Shown here piece after piece: positions 34,859 through 45,971 of a stretch of DNA of 64,000 nucleotides (the first letter of the stretch is position 1; each line of letters begins with the position of its first letter). A program made the translations under genes and the position numbers. Source of the DNA: Roseiarcus sp037446355 (GTDB lineage: Bacteria > Pseudomonadota > Alphaproteobacteria > Rhizobiales > Beijerinckiaceae); NCBI GenBank assembly GCA_037446355.1, contig JBBIIT010000006.1, positions 34,003 through 98,002 of the forward strand, written 5' to 3'. Below the pieces are notes generated by a model. That model was not told the origin of the DNA. It did no database searches and saw only the letters and a list, made by a program, of their open reading frames with translations.

Positions 34859-35134
34859 TCAGCGCGCGCGGCGCGCGTCCAGCAACCGCAGGGCGAACCA
34901 GACAGGAATGACCACCATCGCGCCGGTGAGCAGGATGCGGCCGAATTGGCGGAAGTCGGACAGGCCATATTCGATCAGGCGCCGCACGAGTCGAACAAGG
35001 TTTTCGTAGATCGTCTCCGGCTCGAAGCCGAACATCGCCAGGAGCAAGCCGACGACGAAGGAGACGACGATAAGGCGCAGCGCCACTGATCCGGGCGAGC
35101 CGCCGAGAAAGCTCGAGACGTGACCGTTGCTCAT
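34859..35134 (-). CDS. small membrane protein, DUF6460-like
   Basis: A 91-residue inner-membrane protein with two transmembrane helices (ALRLIVVSFVVGLLLAMFGF and LLTGAMVVIPVWFAL), starting MSNGHVSSFLGGSPGSV. The FLGGSPG box, two helices and C-terminal Arg tail match the DUF6460 proteins found across Hyphomicrobiales, of unknown function. I prefer the ATG at 35134, which has AAGGA upstream; 35143 is an alternative. Confidence 0.72.
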   Translation of the reverse strand: MSNGHVSSFLGGSPGSVALRLIVVSFVVGLLLAMFGFEPETIYENLVRLVRRLIEYGLSDFRQFGRILLTGAMVVIPVWFALRLLDARRAR

Positions 35135-35207
35135 GCGCATCATCCTTGCCGGTCGAGTGACCGCGCCGCCGATATGGCATCAGGGGCGTCGCGGTCAAGT
35201 GCTCGGA

Positions 35208-35235
35208 CAAAAACCGGGGCGCCCGAAAGCGCCCC
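35208..35235 (-). terminator. intrinsic terminator of clpB
   Basis: Read on the minus strand, GGGGCGC and GCGCCCC (35229-35235 and 35216-35222) form a 7-bp stem around a TTTCGG loop, followed two bases later by TTTTT (35209-35213). It lies 16 bases past the clpB stop. Confidence 0.82.
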
Positions 35236-35251
35236 GCGCGAGCGCGTGCAA

Positions 35252-37900
<2,649 letters not shown>

Positions 37901-38168
37901 CTCTTGCTCCCCTTTGGCCCCGCCGACGCCCCGAAGCGACGCCCGGCGGCCCATGGACCCGAATTGCCGCGCTGCCGCGGCTCCGCCAGGAATGTAGGAA
38001 GGGGGCCGCCGGGCAGGAAGGGCGGTAAAGCGCAAAGGCGAGAAAAGTTTGCCGCGCCCGCCCACGATAAGCCCATTCGCCCTCTCCCGCGAAATTCACC
38101 GCCTCTCTTCCGGACCGCAACGCGCACAGTGGGTTAAATCCGCAGCAAAAAAGTATATTAGACCGCCC

Positions 38169-38630
38169 TCAGGGCGGGAAGGACTGATTGGAGAAGGGGG
38201 AAGCCGTCGGCGTCTGCATCTTGATGAAGCCGACTTTCGCTTCGACATGGCAGGCGTTGCAGGCCGCGGTCAGCTTCTCGAACCCGGCGATGAACCGAGT
38301 GCGGTTCTTGTCCGTGATCGCTTTTTCGATGTCGCCGAGCGGCGGCACGCTGTCCTTATCGAGCAGTTGGGCGAACCCTTTCCCCGCCACAACCGAACCG
38401 ACCCCGCGCATTTCTTCAAAATTGCGCTTGATTTGCTCAAGTTCGTACCTGGCGAGGGGCCAGTTTCCGAGCGCTCCCGCGAACCACAGCTTGAAGTGGC
38501 GAAGCTGGGTTTGCCCCATTACGTCAGCGACGGCCAAGACGGGGGCGGGCGCGCTGTCCGCCAAAGCTGGCGCGAGAGCGGAGAAAGTGAGAACACCGAC
38601 CAGAGAAAGCGCATAAAATCGGAATGACAT
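38169..38630 (-). CDS. small mono-heme cytochrome c, c'-like
   Basis: A 153-residue exported protein with a signal peptide (residues 1-24, ending PALAD) and a single heme motif CNACH at 124-128, close to the C-terminus. The remainder is helical. A C-terminal CxxCH after three helices is the layout of the cytochrome c'/c556 four-helix bundle. Start at 38630 has GGAGG. No redox partner is adjacent; clpB downstream on the same strand is more than 250 bases away. Confidence 0.75.
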   Translation of the reverse strand: MSFRFYALSLVGVLTFSALAPALADSAPAPVLAVADVMGQTQLRHFKLWFAGALGNWPLARYELEQIKRNFEEMRGVGSVVAGKGFAQLLDKDSVPPLGDIEKAITDKNRTRFIAGFEKLTAACNACHVEAKVGFIKMQTPTASPFSNQSFPP

Positions 38631-38774
38631 CCTCGCCTCCAGCCCCGCCGCGATCGCGCCAGAATACTGGCGTCCAAGCTCGTACAAACGCTAGGCCGCG
38701 CGGCTCGAGTCCGGGTTGACCCCCGTCAAACGGCCTGTGTTTCCCGCTCGCGGAGCGTCCGGCGTCCGCGCCTG

Positions 38775-39524
38775 TCAGATCGTCCGGCCGCCATCGACGG
38801 GCAGAACGACCCCAGTGATGAACTCCGTCTCGTCGCTGGCCAGAAATACGCAGGCGCTGGCGATGTCCTCGGGGCGCGACATGCGGCCGAGCGGGATGGT
38901 CGCCAGAAAGGCCGCGAGGCGTTCCGGGGTCATGGCGCCGCCGATGAAATCCTCGGTGAGCGCGGTCTGGCCTAGCACCGGCGCGATGCAATTGACGCGA
39001 ATCTTCATCGGCGCGAGTTCGACCGCCAGCGACTTCGAGACCAGATTCACGAAGCCCTTGGAGCCGTTGTACCAGGTCAGGCCGGGGCGTGGGCGCACGC
39101 CGGCCGTCGAGCCGATGTTGATGACGCTGCCGCCGCCGCCCTTGCCGAGTATCGGCGTTGTCGCTTGCGTCATCAGATAGATCGATTTGACGTTGATCGC
39201 GTAGATCTTGTCGAATTCGGCCTCGCTGACTTCGAGGATCGGCTTGTTGCGATGCGTCCAGCCCGCGTTGTTGACGACTATGTCGATCCGACCAAAGGCT
39301 TTGAGCGTCGCCGCCAGCGCTGTGTCGATCTGCGCTGCGCTCGTGACGTCGCAGCGCACCGCCAGCGCGCCCTCGCCCGCCTCCGCCGCGACATTCTTCG
39401 CGCCCTCAAAATTGATGTCGAACAGCGCGACGCTCGCGCCCTCGGCGGCGAAGCGCCGGGCGATGCCGGCGCCAAACCCCGAGGCGGCTCCGGTGACGAC
39501 GGCGACTTTGTCCTTGAGACGCAT
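38775..39524 (-). CDS. SDR-family oxidoreductase
   Basis: A 249-residue classical short-chain dehydrogenase with an intact core: cofactor motif TGAASGFGAGIARRF, NNAGWTHR, the active-site Ser in NIGSTAG and Tyr/Lys in WYNGSKG, and the C-terminal GVVLPVDGGRTI. Asp in ALFDINF after the second strand suggests NAD(H) preference. It resembles FabG-like sugar alcohol/3-oxoacyl reductases. The substrate is unknown, and it appears to be a single-gene unit between the cytochrome and the exopolysaccharide locus. Confidence 0.88.
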   Translation of the reverse strand: MRLKDKVAVVTGAASGFGAGIARRFAAEGASVALFDINFEGAKNVAAEAGEGALAVRCDVTSAAQIDTALAATLKAFGRIDIVVNNAGWTHRNKPILEVSEAEFDKIYAINVKSIYLMTQATTPILGKGGGGSVINIGSTAGVRPRPGLTWYNGSKGFVNLVSKSLAVELAPMKIRVNCIAPVLGQTALTEDFIGGAMTPERLAAFLATIPLGRMSRPEDIASACVFLASDETEFITGVVLPVDGGRTI

Positions 39525-39586
39525 CGGGCTCCCCTATGGCCCCAGCCTAAGCGAGCGACGACGGCGCCGCAATGGGCGAGCGGGCG

Positions 39587-40933
39587 CTAAAACCGGTATC
39601 GTCCGCCGAGGCTAACGACATTGTTGACGAAGCTCATTTCGGCGGCGTTCGAAACGACGCGCACGAAAGCGTAATCAGCGGTGAGGTCGATATTGCGGGA
39701 GATTTCGTATTTCACGTTCAAGCCGCTCGACCAGGCATTGTCGATCTCCGAGACGCCGAGATACTGCAAGCGCTGATAGCCGTTGGTCCAATGCGCCGAC
39801 CACGAACGAGAGAGTTGATAGGACAGAGTCTCCGTCGCGTCAGTGACGCGGGCCGGCGCGCCGCGCGGATTGGCGGGGGTAGGATTGGCCGAATCGCTGA
39901 AGGATTCGTCGAGCGCCACGTTCAACGTCCAGGCGCGCGTCGGATACCACCAGAGCTTGCCGCCGAAGACCGGGCTTGCGGCGGAACCCGATAGCGGCGC
40001 CTGATAGATCTGGGTTTGATAGCCCGCATAGACTTCGCCGCGGAACAAGCTGATGCGATCCGATCCGAGGCCGACGATCGAGCGGTAGCCGTGCGATGTA
40101 TAGGGATCGTTCGAATATTGGCGCCAGTTCTCCGCGACTTCGCCGAAGCCATACAGCATGGGCGTCAACCAATAGCCGGCGCGTTCGGTCGCGGTCGAGA
40201 CCAGAGAATTGCGATAGCTTTGCGAGTAAACTCCCGCGGTCGTTCGCAGGGGATCGAAGATCGTCTGCACTTCGTAGATCGAGGCGCCGACGAAAAAGCG
40301 GCCGAATGATTTGTCGAATCCGAGCGCCGCTTGCAGGAACTGCGCCTGTCCGGGGCTGATCAGATGCGCCATGGCGCCGGATGGCGTTGCAAACTGTCCG
40401 CCGTCCGTCGGAAACCCGAAGCGATCGAATTCGAGCTTGTCCTTGATGGTGAGATCCGGGCCCAAGCGCCAATTCTGGTGGACGCCGAGACGGCCGTTGT
40501 AGGTGTCGCCGCCCGGCTGCATCGGGTAAATAATAGCGTCGAGGTCGCCGTATACGGTCGTCTTCAAGGCGCCGGCGTCGCGAACGGCGAAACCCTGCGG
40601 TTGCAATCGGACGCCCGTCGCGCCGATGCGCGGGTTCTGAAGGTGCAGCAGATTGTCGTTGTAAACGGCGCTGGCGATGAAGTCGGGGTAGAACATCCAA
40701 CTGCCGAGCGCCATGCCCTGGTAGTCGCGGCTCGGCCTGGTGAGCGGATTGTCGGCGCTCGGACCTTTGGGCGCCAGGAATGACGGCGCGTCGTCGACGA
40801 TCGAGGTCGCGAACGGAACTTCCTGCGCGAGCGCCGGACCGACGCAAAGGCCGAGCGCCGCCAGAATAGCGCCCGCTCCGCGCGCGAGCGCGGTGTGCCG
40901 ATTTCGGATCGCCGCCGCGATGATCGTATGCAA
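39587..40933 (-). CDS. outer-membrane beta-barrel protein of the exopolysaccharide locus
   Basis: A 448-residue protein with a signal peptide (cut after ALAQ, about 37) and alternating beta-strand pattern rich in Tyr/Trp, ending in SLGGRYRF with a C-terminal Phe as usual for outer-membrane barrels. It matches the outer-membrane beta-barrel (BBP2-type) proteins found next to Wza-like genes. The likely role is the outer-membrane passage for polysaccharide. The start is TTG, with GGGGA upstream. It is the last gene of the minus-strand set 44877-39587. Confidence 0.75.
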   Translation of the reverse strand: MHTIIAAAIRNRHTALARGAGAILAALGLCVGPALAQEVPFATSIVDDAPSFLAPKGPSADNPLTRPSRDYQGMALGSWMFYPDFIASAVYNDNLLHLQNPRIGATGVRLQPQGFAVRDAGALKTTVYGDLDAIIYPMQPGGDTYNGRLGVHQNWRLGPDLTIKDKLEFDRFGFPTDGGQFATPSGAMAHLISPGQAQFLQAALGFDKSFGRFFVGASIYEVQTIFDPLRTTAGVYSQSYRNSLVSTATERAGYWLTPMLYGFGEVAENWRQYSNDPYTSHGYRSIVGLGSDRISLFRGEVYAGYQTQIYQAPLSGSAASPVFGGKLWWYPTRAWTLNVALDESFSDSANPTPANPRGAPARVTDATETLSYQLSRSWSAHWTNGYQRLQYLGVSEIDNAWSSGLNVKYEISRNIDLTADYAFVRVVSNAAEMSFVNNVVSLGGRYRF

Positions 40934-40978
40934 ATCTTGTCCCCGCCTTTGCGCGCCGACCCCCCGGCGCGCTCCGGC

Positions 40979-41569
40979 TCAAAAATAGCGCTCGGGTATC
41001 TTGATTAGGTCGCCGGGATAAATCGGCACATTGGGCGCCAGCGGGTATTTCTCGAAGGACGACGCGCCGGCGCGCTGCACCAAAGCGTAGGATCGACTGG
41101 CGCGGTAGGTGTCGCCGCCGGCGACTGCGACCGCGCTCAGGATGTTCAATCCCGCGTGGTAAGGATATTCGCCGGGCTTCTCGACTTCGCCCAGAACGTA
41201 AAACGGGCGGAACGCAGCGATATCGACGGTCACCATCGGATTGAGCAGGTATTGTTGTTCGCGCAGCCGGCCCGCGATTTTCGTTTCGAGCTCGCTCTTG
41301 GTCCGCCCCACGGCATGAAGCGCGCCGACAGCGGGAATCGAAACGTCGCCGGAGTCGTCGACTTCGAACTCGCCCGAAACCTTATCGTCGCCGATCACCG
41401 TCACTTTGATCTTGTCGCCGGACTGCACGCGCAGCGCAGTCGCGGCCGCCGGATGTGGCGCGGCGACCGGAGCGGCGTCGCCCGAAAGAATGCCGATCGT
41501 GTCGTCGCAACCCGCCAGAGCGAGGGCGGCGGCAAGCGCGAACGCCAACGAGAGATTGGGCGCGCCCAT
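40979..41569 (-). CDS. Wza-like polysaccharide export lipoprotein
   Basis: A 196-residue lipoprotein (signal ALALAGCDD, Cys about 19) with a Poly_export domain (RVQSGDKIKVTVIGDDKVSGEFEVDDSGDVSIPAVG) and one SLBB-like domain (GEVEKPGEYPYHAGLNILSAVAVAGG). It is shorter than E. coli Wza (about 380), as is usual for the rhizobial ExoF/PssN-like short forms, so it likely needs the separate barrel protein downstream. The ATG is one base after the WecG-like gene's stop. Confidence 0.88.
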   Translation of the reverse strand: MGAPNLSLAFALAAALALAGCDDTIGILSGDAAPVAAPHPAAATALRVQSGDKIKVTVIGDDKVSGEFEVDDSGDVSIPAVGALHAVGRTKSELETKIAGRLREQQYLLNPMVTVDIAAFRPFYVLGEVEKPGEYPYHAGLNILSAVAVAGGDTYRASRSYALVQRAGASSFEKYPLAPNVPIYPGDLIKIPERYF

Positions 41570-41570
41570 T

Positions 41571-42377
41571 TCAGGCCCGCTCGCTCGAGGACACCAGTCG
41601 CGGCCTCGGCTCGCGCGGAAACAAGTTGGGCAGCGCCAGCTTGAGGAAGGCGAACCCACATTCGGCGTAGCGCGCGCCCATTCGCCGTGGCGCCGAATAG
41701 AGGCGCCAAGCCCATTCCATCCCGTGGCGCTGCATCCAGGCCGGCGCGCGATTGGCATGGCCGGAAACGAAATCGAGCGCCGCGCCGAAGCAGAGAAAGC
41801 CGACCTCGGGACAACGTTCGAACAGCATGTCGGCCAGCAACTCCTGTTTGGGCGCGCCGAGCGATACGATGCAAATACGGGCGCCGGAGGCGCGAATGCG
41901 CGCGGCGAGCGCGTCTGCGGCGGCTTCCTCCATGCGCAGGGCGAAGCGCGGCGCCTCGGCCCCGGCGATGATTAAATCCGGCAGCCTTTGTCGCAGCTCC
42001 GCCAGCCCGGCCGATTGCGATTCCTGACCCGGACCGACGAAATACATTGGCGCGCCCTGCTCGGCGGCTTGGCGGCAGACCGGCTCCAGCAGATCGGCGC
42101 CGGTGGTGCGCTCGAGATCGCGCCCGCTTTGCTTCAGGCTCCAGACGATCGGCCAGCCGTCGGCGGTGACGAATTTGGCGCGATGATAGGCTTCGCCGAA
42201 ACGTCGATCGTGGCGCAGCTTCACGAGATGGTCGAGATTGGCCGTGAAAAGCGTGTAGCCGCGACCCTCGCGCGCGCTTTCGCCGATCGCTTTAAGGGCC
42301 TCGCGCATGTTGGCGATGTTGATGCGAAGGTCGTAGGCGGCGGAAACCTCGCGCCGATCGAAACTGATGGAACTCAT
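41571..42377 (-). CDS. WecG/TagA/CpsF-family glycosyltransferase
   Basis: A 268-residue GT26 enzyme. Signature blocks are TLFTANLDHLVKLRHDRRF, VTADGWPIVW, RTTGADLLEPVCRQAAEQGAPMYFVG, ICIVSLGAPKQELLADML and GFLCFGAALDFVSGHANRAPAWMQRHGMEWAWRL. Members add N-acetylmannosaminuronate, ManNAc or other sugars to a lipid-linked acceptor. The ATG at 42377 has AGGGG upstream. Donor sugar cannot be told. Confidence 0.92.
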   Translation of the reverse strand: MSSISFDRREVSAAYDLRINIANMREALKAIGESAREGRGYTLFTANLDHLVKLRHDRRFGEAYHRAKFVTADGWPIVWSLKQSGRDLERTTGADLLEPVCRQAAEQGAPMYFVGPGQESQSAGLAELRQRLPDLIIAGAEAPRFALRMEEAAADALAARIRASGARICIVSLGAPKQELLADMLFERCPEVGFLCFGAALDFVSGHANRAPAWMQRHGMEWAWRLYSAPRRMGARYAECGFAFLKLALPNLFPREPRPRLVSSSERA

Positions 42378-42538
42378 ACGCAACCCCTGGCGCCGCACGG
42401 CGGTCGTCCGGGGTTACGCTAGGGAATGTGCCTCAAATATCTCTTAAAGCAACGCGAGCGATTGTGCTCCGGCCCGCTGAATCCATGTCGTTTGAGCGGA
42501 TTCGTTGCGCCCGTCGGCGGGTCACTTCGCGGCACGGT

Positions 42539-43531
42539 TTACAATTCGTGAACGGCCTTCAACGAGCGGCGACCCGCCTCCGACCTTTGATAGAGGGGAT
42601 AGATCTCGTCGCTCCAGAGTTTCCCGAGCACCCCGGCCCAGAGATAGGAATAGTCGAGCCGCTCCGCGCGACCCGAGGTCAGTCGCAGAGGCGCTTGCGC
42701 GGCGAGCGCGAAGCTTTGCGCCGCCGCCCGCGCTCGCAAGGCCCAGCGCGCGGCGCGCGGCCGCTTGCTGGCGCCCGCGACGGAGGCGGCGAACGCCTGG
42801 CCGCCCGCGAAGAACCGTCGCCATAAATACGACGCTTCGCAGCGCGAGGCCGGCACGAATTCGTAGGCTACCGCGCCGGGCAGCCAGCCGAATCGCCGCC
42901 CGTCGCGCTCAAGGCGGCAGAGCAGGTCGTAATCCTCGCCGCCGCCGGCGCCAAAGGCGGGGTCGAACGGCGCCTTCCGAGCCAGCGTCCTCGCACGCCG
43001 GAAGATCGTATTCCCGGCGCCCAGCGCGAGATCTCGCGTCTTGTTGGGGCCGCTGGCGACGAGGTCGTGGCCGGTCGGCGCGTCGGTCCGGCGTGAGAAG
43101 AGCTGGCGCACCCGCGGCGTCGCCGCTTCCGGCGCTTCAAAGCGCGGCTCGACGAGGCCGAACAAAACGTCGTGCGGCAAGGTTCGCAAGCCCCGCTCGA
43201 TCGCCTCCAGCCATCCCTCGTCGAGCGTCTGATCGTCGTCCATGAACGCGATCACGCTCGCCTGGGCCGCCGCGATCCCCGCATTGCGCGCCAAGGCGAT
43301 GTTGGCGGGATGAGATGCGACACCTCTTACGTCGAAGGGTTCGGACAGCGCCCGCGTGGCCGCGCTGAGGTCTTGGATCGTCTCGGCGGCCGAATTTTCG
43401 TCGCTGTTGTCGACAATGACGACTTCGAAGCGAAATCCGCGCGGGCGCCGCAGCGCCATGAGGCTCTCGACGGCATTGCGCAACAACCGCTCGCGGCGAA
43501 AGGTGCAGATCACGATCGACAGGTCGTTCAT
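42539..43531 (-). CDS. GT2 glycosyltransferase
   Basis: A 330-residue family 2 glycosyltransferase. The N-terminal nucleotide-sugar fold shows LSIVICTFRRERLLRNAVESL, VVIVDNSDENS, ALARNAGIAAAQASVIAFMDDDQ (metal-binding Asp triad) and the acceptor-side FGAGGGEDYDLLCRLERDG. The start at 43531 overlaps the end of the polymerase gene by four bases. It adds a sugar to the repeat unit of the exopolysaccharide; the linkage is unknown. Confidence 0.86.
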   Translation of the reverse strand: MNDLSIVICTFRRERLLRNAVESLMALRRPRGFRFEVVIVDNSDENSAAETIQDLSAATRALSEPFDVRGVASHPANIALARNAGIAAAQASVIAFMDDDQTLDEGWLEAIERGLRTLPHDVLFGLVEPRFEAPEAATPRVRQLFSRRTDAPTGHDLVASGPNKTRDLALGAGNTIFRRARTLARKAPFDPAFGAGGGEDYDLLCRLERDGRRFGWLPGAVAYEFVPASRCEASYLWRRFFAGGQAFAASVAGASKRPRAARWALRARAAAQSFALAAQAPLRLTSGRAERLDYSYLWAGVLGKLWSDEIYPLYQRSEAGRRSLKAVHEL

Positions 43532-44877
43532 TTTTGCGGCTCCGGATAGGGCTCGGCGGCGCCGAGGATGTGCGGCCTCGGCATCGCGAAGAGCGCCAGC
43601 GAAACGAGGCTCCAGAAGGCGGAGCCGCGCATGTAGAGCGTCGCCTCCGTGAGGTTGTGGAAGAGGTAGATCAGCAGGATCGCGGCGATGGCCGCGAAGG
43701 CGGAACGGTCGGGCAGCGAATGGCCGCGCTTCATCGCCGCGCTGAGGGCCGCCACCGCGCCGAAAAGGATCGTCAGCGTCGCGAACGCGGTCGCGGGAAC
43801 GCCGAGGTGCAGACAGAGTTCGAGATAGCCGTTGTGCGCTTGGTTGATCGTGCCGACTTCGACGTCGGCGAGCCAGGTTCCCGGCTCCAGCTTTGCGAGC
43901 GGATCGTTGATGGGGCCAACATCCCAGAAGGCGCCGTAGCCGTATCCGAGCCACGGCCGCTCGGCGATTCGCCCGCGCGCGAAGGCCCAGAGCTCATCGC
44001 GGCCTGTCAGCGTCGCGTCGCCAGTGGTCGCGTTGAGCGCGGCGCTGAGATTGAAGCCGCTGGCGGCGAAGAGGCCGCCGAACACGGTCGCCAGTACGAT
44101 GGACGCCGACATGGCCAGCAAAGCGAGGCGCGGCCCGAGGCGCTGAACCAGGATCAGCGTCGCGCCGATGGCGAAGGCCAGCACGGTCAGGTTGATTGAC
44201 GTCTTAGAGCGCGTCACCGCCAGGAACAGCAACGTCGGCGCCAGCGCGAGCAGCGCGCGATTGCGGTCCTTGCGGCTCTGCGCGCCGATGATCCAGGCGC
44301 CGCCGCAGACCGCGGCGAGCATGGCGACATAACCGGCGACGTTCTTCTGCGTGTAAATTCCGCGAACGCCGATGTCGGAAATCGCCACGGACGGCCTGAT
44401 AACGATCGAGGCGAGGTTCAGCAGCATGACGCCGGTGAGAAACACGAACAGGATCGTGTGCAGGCGGCGCAGCGAGGGCGCCGTCGCGCCGATCGCCAGC
44501 GCGGCATAGGTCAGGAAGAAAAACAGCAGCGAGCGTCGCAGCGTCAATTCGGGATAGTCGGACCAAGCGATGCTCGCCATCGCGAAGCCGACGACCGCCA
44601 GCACGCCGATATTCTCGCCGATGCGGCGCCAGACTTCGCGCTTGTGCGTCCAGGTCACGTGAAGCGAGAGGGCGAACAAGCCGAGCACGACGATGCGATC
44701 GACCGAACTCCCCTCGACGCGCTCGCCGACCGAGGCTTCCGAGAGTGGATGCGTGCCGATGAAAACGAAGGCGAGGTAGCCGAGCAACAAAACGGTCGGC
44801 GCATCGAGCGCGCGCAGCCACGCCGGAACGATGCTGGCGCGCGCGGGGCCCTGCGCGTAGGTCGTGCCCTGGCTCAT
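43528..44877 (-). CDS. O-antigen ligase/polymerase-like membrane protein (Wzy-type)
   Basis: A 449-residue protein with about 10-12 transmembrane helices and a periplasmic loop carrying the ligase/polymerase region (SALNATTGDATLTGRDELWAFARGRIAERPWLGYGYGAFW and GTINQAHNGYLELCLHLG). This is the Wzy_C-type domain of ExoQ-like polymerases in alphaproteobacterial exopolysaccharide clusters. It should polymerise or ligate lipid-linked repeat units at the periplasmic side. A GT2 gene on the opposite strand begins 170 bases upstream. Confidence 0.85.
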   Translation of the reverse strand: MSQGTTYAQGPARASIVPAWLRALDAPTVLLLGYLAFVFIGTHPLSEASVGERVEGSSVDRIVVLGLFALSLHVTWTHKREVWRRIGENIGVLAVVGFAMASIAWSDYPELTLRRSLLFFFLTYAALAIGATAPSLRRLHTILFVFLTGVMLLNLASIVIRPSVAISDIGVRGIYTQKNVAGYVAMLAAVCGGAWIIGAQSRKDRNRALLALAPTLLFLAVTRSKTSINLTVLAFAIGATLILVQRLGPRLALLAMSASIVLATVFGGLFAASGFNLSAALNATTGDATLTGRDELWAFARGRIAERPWLGYGYGAFWDVGPINDPLAKLEPGTWLADVEVGTINQAHNGYLELCLHLGVPATAFATLTILFGAVAALSAAMKRGHSLPDRSAFAAIAAILLIYLFHNLTEATLYMRGSAFWSLVSLALFAMPRPHILGAAEPYPEPQK

Positions 44878-45047
44878 GCGCGCGCGCCAGGCCTGCTGGG
44901 TGCGCCGGCGCCGCTGCGTCGCGAAAGACGATCCAAGACGCGCAAGTCCTTAGGCGAATGGTTAAGGTTCGGCGGCGATAATGGCCGCAATTCCTCAAGA
45001 AACCATTGCGTGACGCTTTTCGGCGACGCTAGGGGAAACTCGAGAAC

Positions 45048-45971
45048 ATGGACCTCGTCAGTGTTGTAATTCCCACCTTGAACCGGCAGGAACGGTTGCG
45101 GCGCGCGGTGGCGAGCGCGCTCGCCCAACGCGGCCTCGAAGAAATAGAGGTGGAGATTCTCGTCGTCGACAACTCGCGCGACGCCAACGCGCGCGCGACG
45201 ATTGAGGCGTTCGGCGCCGCCGCCGTACGCTATTTCAGCGAGCCTTCGCCGGGGGTCGCCAATGCGCGCAATTGTGGCGTCGCGCAGGCGAGAGGGCGCT
45301 GGGTCGCGTTTCTCGACGACGATGAGGAGGCGGCGCCGAACTGGATCGCCGCGCTGACGGCGACGGCGCGGCGCTCGAACGCCGACGCGGTTTTCGGCCC
45401 CATCGAGGGGCGGGCCGAGGGCGCCGGCGAGATCGGCGGCTTCTCGCCATATTTCTCGCGTCGCGTGGAGGCCGCCGACGGCGCCGACATCACGCACTTT
45501 TCCGCTTATCTCGGCACCAACAATTCGATGTTCGAGCGCCCGAGTTGTCTTGCCGGCGCCGCGACTTTCGATACGAGCCTCAACGAATCGGGTGGCGAGG
45601 ACAGCCTGCTGCTCGAACGATTGCGGCTGACGGGGCGACGGTTCGCCTGGGCGGCCGAGGCGCGGGTCGTCGAATGGGCGCCCGCGTCGCGTCTCACTTG
45701 GGCCTATGTGCGCAAGCGCAAATTCTTGAGCGGACAAATCCGGGTGTTCGTGCGCCGTATGGCTTCGCCCGCGCGCTGGGACGTGGTCGCGGCCTGGATG
45801 GCGGTCGGCGCTGCGCAATTCGTCGCCGCCGGCCTTGCCTCGCTCGTGTTTCGGCCGTTCGCGCCCGAGCGCGCCGCGCGCGCCGAAGCGACCGCCTATG
45901 GCGGGCTCGGCAAGGTGCTTTGGCAACGCGCGTTCCGTCCCGCGCTTTACGGGGCCGGGTTGGTGTCTTGA
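45048..45971 (+). CDS. GT2 glycosyltransferase (second)
   Basis: A 307-residue family 2 transferase: LVSVVIPTLNRQERLRRAVASAL, LVVDNSRDANARA, SPGVANARNCGVAQARGRWVAFLDDDEEA and a C-terminal region with a hydrophobic segment (WDVVAAWMAVGAAQFVAAGLASLVF) that may anchor it in the membrane. It is the only glycosyltransferase of this locus on the plus strand, and its stop overlaps the TTG start of the GH44 gene, so the two are coupled. Confidence 0.86.
   Translation: MDLVSVVIPTLNRQERLRRAVASALAQRGLEEIEVEILVVDNSRDANARATIEAFGAAAVRYFSEPSPGVANARNCGVAQARGRWVAFLDDDEEAAPNWIAALTATARRSNADAVFGPIEGRAEGAGEIGGFSPYFSRRVEAADGADITHFSAYLGTNNSMFERPSCLAGAATFDTSLNESGGEDSLLLERLRLTGRRFAWAAEARVVEWAPASRLTWAYVRKRKFLSGQIRVFVRRMASPARWDVVAAWMAVGAAQFVAAGLASLVFRPFAPERAARAEATAYGGLGKVLWQRAFRPALYGAGLVS

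Noticed and set aside
37901..38168. Heat-shock (RpoH) promoter of clpB
   Set aside because: Expected, but I could not find a convincing CTTGAA-type -35 and matching -10 with correct spacing on the minus strand.
44878..45047. AATGGTT/AACCATT inverted repeat in the divergent gap of the exopolysaccharide locus
   Set aside because: Arms of 7 bases separated by 37 are within chance expectation.
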